Positions 23,695 to 32,540 of a stretch of 41,728 nucleotides of DNA are shown here, piece after piece; within the stretch, counting starts at the first letter, position 1, and every line of letters starts with the position of its first letter. The position numbers were made by a program, and so were the translations under genes. This DNA comes from Clostridiales bacterium UBA5888 (GTDB lineage Bacteria > Bacillota > Clostridia > Oscillospirales > Oscillospiraceae): contig DJEW01000022.1 in the NCBI GenBank assembly GCA_002431965.1, positions 16,229-57,956 on the forward strand, in the 5' to 3' direction. The notes beneath the pieces are model-generated. The model worked only from the letters and a program-made list of their open reading frames with translations. It made no database searches and had not been told where the DNA came from.

Positions 23695-24942
23695 TTATGC
23701 GTTTGCCTTGGCTTCTGCCTTTGCCTTCTTGCTGCGCTCCATTTTGGAGACCCACAGCGCGCAGGTGGCGTCGCCGGTGATGTTGAGAGTGGTGCGCCCC
23801 ATGTCGAAGAGCTTGTCCACGCCCGCGATGATTGCGATGCCTTCCACAGGGAGACCGACGGAGGAGAGCACCATTGCCAGCATGATCATGCCCGCGCCGG
23901 AGACGCCCGCTGTGCCGACGGAGGCGAGAGTGGCGGTGAGGACGATCATTGCCATCTGGCTGAGCGTGAGGTCAACGCCATAGCAGCATGCGATGAACAC
24001 AGCGCAAACGGCCTGATATATCGCCGTGCCGTCCATGTTGATGGTCGCGCCGAGGGGGAGAACAAAGGAGCTGACCTCCGGCTCTGCGCCGAGCTCATTG
24101 CAGCACTCGATGTTCAGCGGGAGGGTCGCGTTGGAGGAGGTGGTGGTGAATGCGCAGATCATTGCCGGGGCGATGCCCTTGAAGAACTTGCCAAGGCTCA
24201 TGCCGCTCAGGAACTTCACACTCAGACCGTACACCACGACGACGTGAATGATGTAGCCAAGGTAAGCCACGCCGATGACGAGGGCGAGCGTGCCGACAAT
24301 GGAGGGACCGTTCACTGCAACGACGTTCGCCATAAGGCAGAACACGCCATAGGGCGTCAGTTTGATGATCATCATCATGATCTTCATGACGACGTCGTAC
24401 ATGCAGTTGTTCCATTCGGCAATTTTCGCACCCTTTTCGCCGGAGGCAAGGATGCCAGCGCCGAAGAAGATGGCGATGACGATGATGGGCAGCATATTGG
24501 TGTCCACCATGGGCTTGACGAGGTTATCGGGGAAGATGCTGACGATGACCTGCATCACGCTGGGGGATTCCTTGGCGGTGTACTCCAGTGCGCCGAGGTC
24601 AGAGCTTGCAAGAGCGGGGAAATAGCCCTTGAAGATGTTGACGATGACAAGACCGATAACGACAGCAAGCGCGGTGGTGCACATATAGTACAGGAAGGTC
24701 TTAACGCCCACGCTGCCGACGCGCTTGAGGTCCTTCAGGTTGACGACGCCGTCCGTGATGGAGAAGAGCACGACGGGCACGACGAGGAACTTCAGCAGGT
24801 TTATGTAGATCGTTCCGATGGGCTTGAGGTATTCGGTGGTAAAATCGGGATTGCCGAGGAACAGCAGACCCACGAGGATACCAAGGAGCATGCCAATAAA
24901 TATCTTGGCAGGCAGGGTGAGTTTCTTCTTTGATTTTTCCAT
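23695..24942 (-). CDS. Dicarboxylate/amino acid:cation symporter
   Basis: A 415-residue transporter of the DAACS family (GltP/SstT type) that takes up dicarboxylates or amino acids with Na+ or H+. Eight membrane segments and two re-entrant loops are visible; the Ser-rich loop TTSSNATLP lies near 265, NMDGTAIYQ near 302-310 and the last-helix phrase DRTLN-like FDMGRTTLNITGD near 375-387. Usual length. ATG at 24942 has GGAGAG upstream. It has its own promoter (24996-25024) and terminator. Substrate cannot be fixed from sequence: in the region where glutamate carriers have Arg for the side chain, this protein reads NITGDATCALW. Confidence 0.92.
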   Translation of the reverse strand: MEKSKKKLTLPAKIFIGMLLGILVGLLFLGNPDFTTEYLKPIGTIYINLLKFLVVPVVLFSITDGVVNLKDLKRVGSVGVKTFLYYMCTTALAVVIGLVIVNIFKGYFPALASSDLGALEYTAKESPSVMQVIVSIFPDNLVKPMVDTNMLPIIVIAIFFGAGILASGEKGAKIAEWNNCMYDVVMKIMMMIIKLTPYGVFCLMANVVAVNGPSIVGTLALVIGVAYLGYIIHVVVVYGLSVKFLSGMSLGKFFKGIAPAMICAFTTTSSNATLPLNIECCNELGAEPEVSSFVLPLGATINMDGTAIYQAVCAVFIACCYGVDLTLSQMAMIVLTATLASVGTAGVSGAGMIMLAMVLSSVGLPVEGIAIIAGVDKLFDMGRTTLNITGDATCALWVSKMERSKKAKAEAKANA

Positions 24943-24995
24943 AATGCTCTCCTTTTCATATCGGTCTACACCGAAGATGTTAAAAAACTGTGAAT

Positions 24996-25024
24996 ACTAT
25001 ACCACATCAATGAATAATACACAA
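24996..25024 (-). promoter_or_regulatory. Promoter of the symporter gene
   Basis: Minus strand TTGTGT (25024-25019), 17-bp spacer, TATAGT (25001-24996). Confidence 0.7.
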
Positions 25025-25308
25025 CCATTTTATTGCTGATTTATCGCTCTAAATCAAAATTTGTGCACAATCCACAAATTCGATCGGCGAAAATTGGCAC
25101 TGGTGCGGCGCGGATAAAAAAGTGCACAGCAATAATGTTTGCACAGCAAAACAGGCACATGCAAAGAAACGCTTCATCTGCATAAATGCGCCCGCGGAAA
25201 ACAATTATGAAAAATAAAGACGGTTTCTGCATCGCCTGTGATGCAGAAACCGCACGAATGAATAAAAATCGCAAAATGACCGCTTTTTATCAGAAAATAT
25301 ACATTCCA
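25025..25308. other. Gene-free region between symporter and permease
   Basis: The gap from 24943 to 25308 holds the symporter promoter and the terminator of the permease gene. The rest (25030-25215) is AT-rich and I see no gene or known RNA in it. Confidence 0.5.
25214..25252 (-). terminator. Terminator of the PfoR-type permease gene
   Basis: 13-bp stem (25221-25233 with 25240-25252), then TCTTTATTTTTC on the minus strand. Confidence 0.88.
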
Positions 25309-26418
25309 TTACAGGTCAAGCTTCATGTCTCCGTCGTGTACCCAGCCAAGTCGGCGGCACAGCGCATCCACCGGCAGACTCACGGCGATGGGCAGCACCA
25401 CGGCAATCAGCACGAGCCCTGCCCAGTCGAATGCTGTCGGCGTTATCGCCGACGCGCCTGCCGCGACTGCGGCGGCGCCTGGCTCCACCCAGCCTGTCCA
25501 TACGCCGATAGGACCGCAGAGGCAGCATGTGCCCATGCCGGAGTTGATGGCAGCGCCGTTCATCTGCAATTTGAAAACGCAGGTGGCGATCGGACCTGTG
25601 ACGGCGCTGGCGACTGTCGGGGCGATCCAGATGCGCGGGTTGCGGATAATGTTGCCCATTTGCAGCATTGACGTGCCGATGCCCTGCGACACCGCGCCGC
25701 CCCAGCCGTTGTCGCGGAAGCTCACCGCGGCAAAGCCCACCATCTGCGCGCAGCACCCCGCCACAGCCGCGCCGCCTGCAAGACCCGTCAGCGACAGCGC
25801 CGCGCATATTGCCGCCGACGATATGGGAAGCGTCAGCGCAGCGCCGACGATCACGGACACAAGTATGCCCATGACAAAGGGCTGCTGCTCCGTCGCCCAC
25901 ATGATGATGCTGCCGACCCAGCTTGCGGCTTTTCCGATAGGCGCGGCGACGGCGAACGCCAGCCCCACGCCCACAAGGATCGTGACGAGCGGCGTGACAA
26001 GAATGTCCACCTTTGTTTCCCTGTACACCGCCTTGCCGAATTCCGCAGCGGCAACGGCTGTCACGAGCACCGCGAGCGGACCGCCTGCGCCGCCCATCTG
26101 GTTTGTGGCGTAACCCACGGCGGCAAGGGAGAAGAGCACCATGCCCGGCGCGTGCAGCACGTGCCCTATGGCGACTGCCATTGCAGGACCTACCATTGCG
26201 GAAGCGCACGCACCGATAGTGTATCCCTTGCCGTTAAGCTCAAAAATGATAGCCGTCAGAAAGCCGATATTGAACTGCTTTCCGACGGTGTCGAGTATGG
26301 TGCCGATCAGCAGTGAACAGAAAAGCCCCTGCGCCATCGCGCTGAGCGTGTCCACGCCGTAGCGGCTGAGAGAGATCGCAATGTCCTTGCGTCGGAGAAA
26401 GGCCTTGAATTTGTTCAT
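25309..26418 (-). CDS. PfoR-family PTS IIC-like membrane protein
   Basis: A 369-residue, very hydrophobic, Gly/Ala-rich protein with about ten membrane segments, matching the PTS EIIC type 2 family that includes PfoR of Clostridium perfringens. Repeated phrases LPISSAAICAAL and GIGTSMLQMGNIIRNPRIW-like loops are typical. No IIA or IIB partner is nearby, so it may not be a true sugar PTS; PfoR was named for a regulatory effect. ATG at 26418 has GAGGG about 9 bp upstream. It follows the reductase gene by 60 bp, with a repeat hairpin between them, and ends at a strong terminator. Confidence 0.85.
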   Translation of the reverse strand: MNKFKAFLRRKDIAISLSRYGVDTLSAMAQGLFCSLLIGTILDTVGKQFNIGFLTAIIFELNGKGYTIGACASAMVGPAMAVAIGHVLHAPGMVLFSLAAVGYATNQMGGAGGPLAVLVTAVAAAEFGKAVYRETKVDILVTPLVTILVGVGLAFAVAAPIGKAASWVGSIIMWATEQQPFVMGILVSVIVGAALTLPISSAAICAALSLTGLAGGAAVAGCCAQMVGFAAVSFRDNGWGGAVSQGIGTSMLQMGNIIRNPRIWIAPTVASAVTGPIATCVFKLQMNGAAINSGMGTCCLCGPIGVWTGWVEPGAAAVAAGASAITPTAFDWAGLVLIAVVLPIAVSLPVDALCRRLGWVHDGDMKLDL

Positions 26419-26442
26419 TTGTCCGCACCCTCAAATATGTTG

Positions 26443-26482
26443 TTAAGGCAGCACCGCGTGATATTGCGCGGCGCTGCCTTAA
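26443..26482. repeat. Intergenic hairpin repeat, copy A
   Basis: 15 of 16 positions pair (26443-26458 with 26467-26482, one A-C mismatch). The core GGCAGCACCGCGT...ATTGCGCGGCG recurs at 34360-34404. It lies between the reductase stop and the permease start and touches the reductase stop codon. Confidence 0.6.
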
Positions 26483-27210
26483 ATTATAAAGCCGCCGTCT
26501 ATGCCGAGCACCTGACCCGTGACGTATTCTGCGCGCGCAAGATAGAGTATGCCCTCGGCTATTTCCCGCGGCGTGCCGAGCCGGCCGACGGGGATAACGT
26601 CGCGCGCGAGCTGCGATAGCGTCTCCTCGCCGAGCACCTTGACCATGTCCGTGTCAATTACGCCGGGGGCGACGGCATTCACGCGGATGCCGGACGGGGC
26701 AAGCTCTGCCGCGAGAGAGCGCGTCAGCCCGATGATGGCGTGCTTAGTTGCGGAATATGCCGACTCGCACGACGCGCCGTGCCGCCCCCATATGGAGCTG
26801 ACATTCACAATGCAGCCGGAGTGTTCATGCAGCATATGCCCGAGCACCTCCTGCGTTGTGTTGAAGCAGCCGCCGAGGTTGACGGCGAATATACGCTGCC
26901 AGTATTCCGGCGTAATGTCCTGAAACTGCAGCTGGCGCGCGATGCCGGCGTTGTTGACCAGCAGCGTCACGTATCCAAGCTCGCGCTCAACCGTGCGCAC
27001 CATCGCTGTGACCGCCGCACGGTCGGCGACGTCGGCCTTATAGTACATTGCTTCATGCCCTGCGGCGTTCAGCGTGCCGCAAAGCTCGCGCGCAAGATCG
27101 ACGCGCTCTATGCAGTTGACGCACACGCTCCACCCGTTTTCGGCGAGCAGACGCGCCGCCGCCGCGCCTATGCCGCGCGACGAGCCGGTTATCAATGCAA
27201 CGTTTTTCAT
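26479..27210 (-). CDS. Short-chain reductase, FabG-like
   Basis: A 243-residue short-chain dehydrogenase/reductase. The cofactor loop TGSSRGIG is at 8-15, NNAG at 86-89, catalytic Ser139 (NVSS), Tyr152 and Lys156 (YSATK), all intact. It reads like 3-oxoacyl-ACP reductase. GGAGG lies 7 bp before ATG at 27210, and the acyltransferase gene ends 20 bp upstream, so both are in one operon for lipid synthesis. No other fatty acid synthesis genes are near, so a role with another keto-substrate is possible; the symbol fabG is therefore not given. Confidence 0.88.
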   Translation of the reverse strand: MKNVALITGSSRGIGAAAARLLAENGWSVCVNCIERVDLARELCGTLNAAGHEAMYYKADVADRAAVTAMVRTVERELGYVTLLVNNAGIARQLQFQDITPEYWQRIFAVNLGGCFNTTQEVLGHMLHEHSGCIVNVSSIWGRHGASCESAYSATKHAIIGLTRSLAAELAPSGIRVNAVAPGVIDTDMVKVLGEETLSQLARDVIPVGRLGTPREIAEGILYLARAEYVTGQVLGIDGGFII

Positions 27211-27230
27211 TCAATGCCTCCTGCTGCCTG

Positions 27231-28034
27231 TTATACTGCGGCGGAGAGATGGCGCTCGATGAGGGCGCGGCTGTAGTCGGCAAGCTCATGGGTAGACATT
27301 TCCTTCACACGCTCGGCGGGGATGAGATCGAGAATGTCAAGATACACGTCCGTCACGCGGCGCAGCGCATTTTTTGCGATGCTCTCGCTGCCGCGTATGC
27401 ACGCCACGGCAAGCGGCACACCCGCCTTCTGCGCGATCTTGAACGATCCCGCGTGAAACGGCAGCAGCGCCCCATCGTGCGAGCGCGTCCCCTCCGGATA
27501 TATGCCGATGGAGCACACGCCGCGCTTGATGTAATCCGCCGCCAGAAGAATGCTCTTGAGGGCGTTGCGGTCGTTCTCTCTGTCTATCGGCAGGCAGCCG
27601 ATGCCGTGCGCGATGCGCCCGACGAAAGGCAGCGCCATGTTCGAGGGCTTTGAGATAAATGCGATGTCGTACTTCCTGAGCCGGTTGAGAACGATGAGCG
27701 GATCGAAGCCGGAGCGGTGGTTGCTGATGAAGACGAAGCGCCCCGCGTCGGGCAGCTTGTCAAGACCCGTGATGTGCGTGCGAACCCAGCAGTATCCGAG
27801 GATAAGCCCCGTGATGCCAACGCAGGCGGAACGGCACAGCGGGTTTTGCTTTGTGATGGGCTTTGTGTTATTTACAAACAGCGACATGACCGCTGCGAAA
27901 AGGATGTACACCAGATTGAGCGCGACAAAGATCGCCGCAAACATCAATACGCCCTTCCACATCATTGCGCCCGCAGCTTTTACATATATAAAGGCAGCAA
28001 TGACCGCTGCCGCGAGAAACGCGAGTATAAGCAT
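27231..28034 (-). CDS. plsC: 1-Acyl-glycerol-3-phosphate acyltransferase
   Basis: A 267-residue PlsC-type acyltransferase that makes phosphatidic acid. Two N-terminal membrane segments (about 3-20 and 28-52) precede the catalytic part: NHRSGFD with His106 and Asp111, a middle block FISKPSN, and PEGTRS at 180-185 which binds the glycerol phosphate. ATG at 28034 follows GGAGGG by about 11 bp. It is the first gene of a two-gene operon with the reductase and has a promoter at 28074-28101. N-terminal membrane part is longer than in short PlsC proteins. Confidence 0.9.
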   Translation of the reverse strand: MLILAFLAAAVIAAFIYVKAAGAMMWKGVLMFAAIFVALNLVYILFAAVMSLFVNNTKPITKQNPLCRSACVGITGLILGYCWVRTHITGLDKLPDAGRFVFISNHRSGFDPLIVLNRLRKYDIAFISKPSNMALPFVGRIAHGIGCLPIDRENDRNALKSILLAADYIKRGVCSIGIYPEGTRSHDGALLPFHAGSFKIAQKAGVPLAVACIRGSESIAKNALRRVTDVYLDILDLIPAERVKEMSTHELADYSRALIERHLSAAV

Positions 28035-28073
28035 GAGTTTATCGCCCTCCGGAATGAAAATTCACATCACATT

Positions 28074-28101
28074 ATGATAGCATTTTTTTTGCTTTTGCCA
28101 A
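28074..28101 (-). promoter_or_regulatory. Promoter of the plsC-reductase operon
   Basis: Minus strand TTGGCA (28101-28096), 16-bp spacer, TATCAT (28079-28074). Confidence 0.6.
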
Positions 28102-28151
28102 GATATATTTTGAAATTTTGATGGAATGTTAACATTTTTTTGCCGCCGCTC

Positions 28152-28180
28152 TTGACTTTTATGCACTGTGCCTATACATT
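28152..28180 (+). promoter_or_regulatory. Promoter of the S24-like gene
   Basis: TTGACT, 17-bp spacer, TACATT. It fixes the gene start downstream, since the longest frame would begin (GTG 28168) inside this promoter. Confidence 0.7.
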
Positions 28181-28218
28181 ATATAAAAGAGAATAGGCGC
28201 GGCAGGGGGGTGTGCAGT

Positions 28219-28581
28219 GTGGCAGAGCCGTGCGGCTTTGAAGAGTATGAGCTTGTCGATGCATCTGCTGCGCCCGACGGGGCGCAGCTCGCCCTCACGC
28301 TGACGGACGACTGCATGTCGCCGTATTTCCCGCCGGGCGGGCGTGTGTACGTCCGGTGCAGCGAGCCGCCGGAGGAATTCGGAGCGGGTGTATTTATGTA
28401 TCGCGGGCGCGTGCTGTGCCGGCAGTGGTGCGAGGATTATTCCGGCGCGCTGCATCTGCTTGCGGCGAACCCCGCGCGGCAGAGCGAAAACCTGCGTATT
28501 CCCGCTGCCGATCGCGGTGAGCTTGTGTGTCTGGGGCGCGTGATATATGCGTGCACGCTGCCGCGCCCAAGTTACGTGTAA
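28219..28581 (+). CDS. Stand-alone S24/LexA-like domain with Cys and Arg in catalytic places
   Basis: About 120 residues from GTG 28219, which has AGGGGGG 8 bp upstream and lies 30 bp after the predicted transcript start; GTG 28210 is an alternative. The fold phrases match the LexA/S24 peptidase domain: DDCMSPYFPPGGRVYV, then GVFMYRGRVLCRQW, LLAANPA, and LVCLGRVIY. Where LexA has catalytic Ser (DDSM) this protein has Cys32, and where it has catalytic Lys it has Arg68. No DNA-binding domain is attached. It may be an inactive or altered peptidase-like sensor. The next gene starts 23 bp after it, in the same transcript. Confidence 0.75.
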   Translation: MAEPCGFEEYELVDASAAPDGAQLALTLTDDCMSPYFPPGGRVYVRCSEPPEEFGAGVFMYRGRVLCRQWCEDYSGALHLLAANPARQSENLRIPAADRGELVCLGRVIYACTLPRPSYV

Positions 28582-28604
28582 TTGACGCTACGGAGGTATT
28601 GCTT

Positions 28605-29498
28605 ATGGTCAGGGTATGTCTCAGGCGGTTTCGCTGGGCGCTGTACTGCGCCGTCATATTTGCCGCGCTCGTCTTCTGGTCGGACGCTATGACCGGCAGC
28701 GCCGGAGACGGCGCGGGGATAATCGGCGCGTTTGCCATATTCGTCTTTCTGCCTGCGGGGGTAATTGCGCTCATCTGGGCGATCGTCGAGACGGTGAAAG
28801 ACATTATCCGCGTCCGCGTTAGGGGTGAAGCGCCGCCGGAGGATAAGCCCACGGCCGCCGCGCAGTGCGCGGCGAAGCTCAGGGAGGGGCATGCGGAGTT
28901 TAAAGAGCTGGACACGGCGGGAAAACGCCGGTATATCATCCTGCGCGTGCTCGCCATCGCTCTCGCGGCGGTCAGCGTTGCGCTCTTTATCAAGGAGCTT
29001 GTCATCGTGCCGACGATCGTTCTTATCATCGGCGTGGCGCTGTGGCTCGCCGCCTCGCCGAAGGCGTACAACGCGGCGGTCAACGGCGTGAAGATGCTCT
29101 CCTGCCCTGCGGAGCTGACGGTTGAAAAACTTGCGGACGATATTGCCGCGCTGGATTCTCCGCTCGGCACGCCGTACCTTGCGCGCATAAAGTTCGTGCC
29201 TGGCAAGGCGCTCGTCTTCGGTCCGGACGGCGGGGGCGAATATCTCTACATATATAAAAACGCAGAGGGCGCGCTGCTTTACCTTGCGGCGAACCCGGAG
29301 AGCGCGTTTATAGAGGAGCGCCTGACAAAGCCCGTCCGCGCGCCGTATGAGCCACGCCCCGGCGAAACGGGCGGCGAGCTTATTATAGAGATGCCGGACA
29401 CCGATACGCTCCTTGCGGAGCTGACGGAAGCGCTCTCCGGGCTTTTAAAGACCGGCGCCGTCGCCGAGACGGAGCATTTCAAGCTCCTTGAAAGGTAA
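28605..29498 (+). CDS. Unknown membrane protein with four segments
   Basis: A 297-residue protein from ATG 28605 with GGAGGT 7 bp upstream. Two N-terminal membrane segments (about 10-27, 38-63), a charged cytoplasmic part (70-108), two more segments (110-130, 133-150), then a soluble C-terminal domain (about 165-297) of mixed alpha/beta type with EYLYIYKNAEGALLYLAANP. No family recognised. It follows the S24-like gene by 23 bp and is probably co-transcribed, so the two may act together, for example as a membrane-bound sensor or target. That link is inference. Confidence 0.7.
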   Translation: MVRVCLRRFRWALYCAVIFAALVFWSDAMTGSAGDGAGIIGAFAIFVFLPAGVIALIWAIVETVKDIIRVRVRGEAPPEDKPTAAAQCAAKLREGHAEFKELDTAGKRRYIILRVLAIALAAVSVALFIKELVIVPTIVLIIGVALWLAASPKAYNAAVNGVKMLSCPAELTVEKLADDIAALDSPLGTPYLARIKFVPGKALVFGPDGGGEYLYIYKNAEGALLYLAANPESAFIEERLTKPVRAPYEPRPGETGGELIIEMPDTDTLLAELTEALSGLLKTGAVAETEHFKLLER

Positions 29499-29571
29499 AA
29501 TCAGCGCCTCCGGGGAGATGTTCAGTGCTGTGGAACGGCGCTGTATTTCATTGCAGATGCAGCATTTTCTA

Positions 29572-29600
29572 TTCCAAAGAGCGCGCGGCTGTGATATGAT
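29572..29600 (+). promoter_or_regulatory. Promoter before the small gene and beta-glucosidase
   Basis: TTCCAA, 17-bp spacer, TATGAT, 36 bp before the small gene. Confidence 0.55.
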
Positions 29601-29636
29601 ATTGAAAAGCATCGCGCATTGTATCGGAGGATAGCT

Positions 29637-29936
29637 ATGGACCTACGTGACAGAAGCTACATAAAAGAGGCAAAGGAACGGGCGAAGGCTTATGCCGCGA
29701 TAAAGCGCGGGTATACAACGCCCGAGGAAAAGAAGGCGTTCCGCATCGCCGAAAGGCTTCGGCACGCCGCGTGGATGGACGGGCTTGCCGCGCTGGACGC
29801 GGATGAGCGCCTCGCACGGCTGCGCGCATTCCGGGCGTTCAGGACAAAGGTGTTCTTCGCAACGCTTTTTGCAGGAAAGCGCACGGCGGACGCCCACGCC
29901 GCGCCTGAGGGCGGGCACATATACACGGATAGATGA
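29637..29936 (+). CDS. Small basic protein of unknown function
   Basis: 99 residues from ATG 29637, with GGAGG 6 bp upstream. It is rich in Arg, Lys and Ala, with no signal peptide; the front and middle look helical (about 5-80). It ends 15 bp before the beta-glucosidase start and shares its transcript. I do not recognise it. Confidence 0.65.
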   Translation: MDLRDRSYIKEAKERAKAYAAIKRGYTTPEEKKAFRIAERLRHAAWMDGLAALDADERLARLRAFRAFRTKVFFATLFAGKRTADAHAAPEGGHIYTDR

Positions 29937-29951
29937 GGAGCGCGGCTTTCG

Positions 29952-32372
29952 ATGAGTGATAAACTGAAATACGGCTTTCTCATCGCGCATATGACGCTGG
30001 AGGAGAAAGCATCGCTGATGTCCGGCGCGGATTTCTGGCACACAAAAGCGGTGGAGCGCATGGGCGTGCCGCCGGCAATGATGTCTGACGGACCGCACGG
30101 ACTGCGCAAGATGACCGGCGCGCTCGCCGTGACGGGATTGGGAAGAACCATCCCCGCCACATGCTACCCAACGGCGGCGGGACTTGCCAACACATGGGAC
30201 GAGGCGCTTCTGGAAGAGCTGGGCGCGCACATCGGGCGCGAGGCGGCGGCAGAGGGCGTCTCCATGGTGCTCGGCCCCGGCGTGAACATCAAACGCAGCC
30301 CTCTCTGCGGGCGGAATTTTGAGTATTTCTCGGAAGACCCGATGCTCGCCGGGAAAATGGCGGCGGCGCTGATACGCGGCATACAGTCGCAGGGCGTTTA
30401 CGCCTGCGTGAAGCATTTTGCCGTCAACTCGCAGGAGCTGCGGCGTATGACGGTGGATTCCGTCGTTGACGAACGCACCCTGCGCGAGATATACCTCCCG
30501 GCGTTCGAGCTGGCGGTGAAAGAGGGCGGCGTTAAGGGGCTGATGACGAGCTACAACCGCGTCAACGGCACATATGCCGGCGAGAACGGGCATCTTCTGC
30601 GCGATATATTATATAATGAATGGAATTACAGCGGGCTTGTCGTTAGCGACTGGGGCGCGAACAACGACCGCGTCGCCGCCGTAAGGGCGGGGCTTACGCT
30701 TGAAATGCCGGCGAGCGGCGGCGTGACCGATGAACAGATCGTCTCCGCCGTGCGCGAGGGGCGGCTGGAAGAACGGCTTCTTGACGAACAGGTCAACAGG
30801 CTGCTGGAATTTGTGTTTTCCACCGCGGATGCGGCGGGAAGCGGCGTAGATTATGACCGTGCGCAGCATCACCTTTTTGCGCAGCGCGCGGCGGAGGAGA
30901 GCGCCGTGCTGCTGAAAAACGCGGAGAATATACTGCCGGTATGCGGGCGCGAAAGGACCGTGGCGCTCATCGGAGCTTTCGCTGCCGAGCCGCGCTATCA
31001 GGGCGCGGGCAGCTCGCGCATCGTGCCGACGCTGATGGACACCGCAGTGCAGGCGCTCCCGCTTTGCGGGATGAATATAAAGGGCTATGTCCGGGGCTTC
31101 CGTGCAGACGGAAAAGCCGACAGTGCGCTTGCCGCGGAGGCGGCGAAGCTTGCCGGAGCCGCAGACGTCGCGCTTTTGTATCTCGGTCTGCCGGACAGCG
31201 GTGAAACGGAAGGCGAGGACAGGACGGATATGCTCCTGCCCGAAAATCAGATCGAGCTGCTGAAAACCATTGCGGGGGTGAATGAAAACGTCGTTGTGGT
31301 GCTCTCGTGCGGCTGCGCCGTGGAGATGCAGTGGCACAGATACGCCAAGGCGGTGGTGCACGGCTATCTTGGCGGACAGGCGGGCGCGATGGCGATGGCG
31401 CGGCTGCTGACGGGGCAGGTCAACTTCTCCGGCAAGCTGGCGGAGACCATGCCGCTCAGCCTTGCCGCAACGCCCTCTTCGCCCTTCTTCCCCGGACGCG
31501 AGGCGACGGCGGAGCACCGTGAGGGCATATATGTGGGCTATCGCTATTATGAGACGGCGAAGGTCCCGGCAATGTACCCGTTCGGCTTCGGGCTGAGCTA
31601 TACGACGTTTGAATACAGCGATCTGCGCGTTGAGGACGATCGTGTGCGCTTCAGGGTGAAAAACACGGGCGGCATGTCCGGCGCGGAGATCGCGCAGATG
31701 TATATTGCGCCGCACACGCATGGAATGTTCCGCCCGGCAAAGGAGCTGCGCGGCTTCGCACGTCTCGCACTCGCCCCCGGCGAGGAGCGCGAGGCGGAAA
31801 TAAAGCTGACGGATCGCTGCTTTGCGGTGTGGAACACGGCGGTGAACCGCTGGACGGTCGAGCCGGGCGAGTACGAGATACTCATCGGCGCGTCCGTGAC
31901 GGATATCCGCCTCTCCGCCGGCGTGGAAAAGACCGGGGAGACCGCGCCAAACCCGTATGAGGGCGCGCTTTTCGAGCCGTACTATGCCTGCGACGTATTC
32001 AGGATACGCAGCGAGAACTTCGAAGCGCTGCTGGGGCGAAAGCCGCCGTGCACAAAATGGCGCAGATCGGCAAAGCTCGGCGTGAACGACAGCATCTGCC
32101 AGGGCGATTATCTCAAGCGCGGTCTCGGACGGCCGTTCTACCGCTCGATGGCGGTCGTGCAGGATGCGCTGCGCGCCGTGGGCGCATGGAAGGCCGCGGG
32201 GGACTTTGGCTTCCTTGCTAATATGCCGTACCGCGCGCTGGGGCGCATGTCCGGTACGCTCGACGACAGGCAGCTTGACGCGGTCATGAAGCTTGTCAAC
32301 GGCGAAGCGGGCGGCACGGAAGAGCTTGCCGCCGCGACAAAGCGGAGGATTTTCAAAAACTTTGGCAGGTGA
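29952..32372 (+). CDS. Glycoside hydrolase family 3 beta-glucosidase
   Basis: An 806-residue cytoplasmic enzyme (no signal peptide) that removes beta-linked sugars from the non-reducing end. The N-terminal barrel (about 1-290) has KHF (154-156) and the nucleophile Asp233 in LVVSDWG; the alpha/beta sandwich covers about 305-520, with the conserved GAGSSR and GEGEDR-like GETEGEDRTDM; a fibronectin-III-like domain is at about 580-670. A tail of about 110 residues after it is not usual. GAGGAG lies upstream of ATG at 29952. Sugar preference is not decided by sequence. No transporter for its substrate is next to it. Confidence 0.93.
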   Translation: MSDKLKYGFLIAHMTLEEKASLMSGADFWHTKAVERMGVPPAMMSDGPHGLRKMTGALAVTGLGRTIPATCYPTAAGLANTWDEALLEELGAHIGREAAAEGVSMVLGPGVNIKRSPLCGRNFEYFSEDPMLAGKMAAALIRGIQSQGVYACVKHFAVNSQELRRMTVDSVVDERTLREIYLPAFELAVKEGGVKGLMTSYNRVNGTYAGENGHLLRDILYNEWNYSGLVVSDWGANNDRVAAVRAGLTLEMPASGGVTDEQIVSAVREGRLEERLLDEQVNRLLEFVFSTADAAGSGVDYDRAQHHLFAQRAAEESAVLLKNAENILPVCGRERTVALIGAFAAEPRYQGAGSSRIVPTLMDTAVQALPLCGMNIKGYVRGFRADGKADSALAAEAAKLAGAADVALLYLGLPDSGETEGEDRTDMLLPENQIELLKTIAGVNENVVVVLSCGCAVEMQWHRYAKAVVHGYLGGQAGAMAMARLLTGQVNFSGKLAETMPLSLAATPSSPFFPGREATAEHREGIYVGYRYYETAKVPAMYPFGFGLSYTTFEYSDLRVEDDRVRFRVKNTGGMSGAEIAQMYIAPHTHGMFRPAKELRGFARLALAPGEEREAEIKLTDRCFAVWNTAVNRWTVEPGEYEILIGASVTDIRLSAGVEKTGETAPNPYEGALFEPYYACDVFRIRSENFEALLGRKPPCTKWRRSAKLGVNDSICQGDYLKRGLGRPFYRSMAVVQDALRAVGAWKAAGDFGFLANMPYRALGRMSGTLDDRQLDAVMKLVNGEAGGTEELAAATKRRIFKNFGR

Positions 32373-32540
32373 GTGAGCCTTACGGCAGACAAGGGAACAT
32401 TTTTTGCTCAGCCGTGTCAAAAAAATAGTGCAAGCAAACGAATATCGTTGTATAATACAAAATAGAAGAAATGCCAGAAAAAATGCGGAGTGCCCGGCAA
32501 AGCCGGTGCGGATGCCGCGGGCAATTCGGAGGGTAAAGAT

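Noticed and set aside
23662..24933. 423-codon frame opposite the symporter
   Set aside because: Asp/His-rich low-complexity product that mirrors a conserved transporter gene.
30609..32420. 603-codon open frame antisense to the beta-glucosidase
   Set aside because: It is a by-product of GC-rich codon use; the product is Arg/His-rich with no domains, and the plus strand encodes a full family 3 enzyme.
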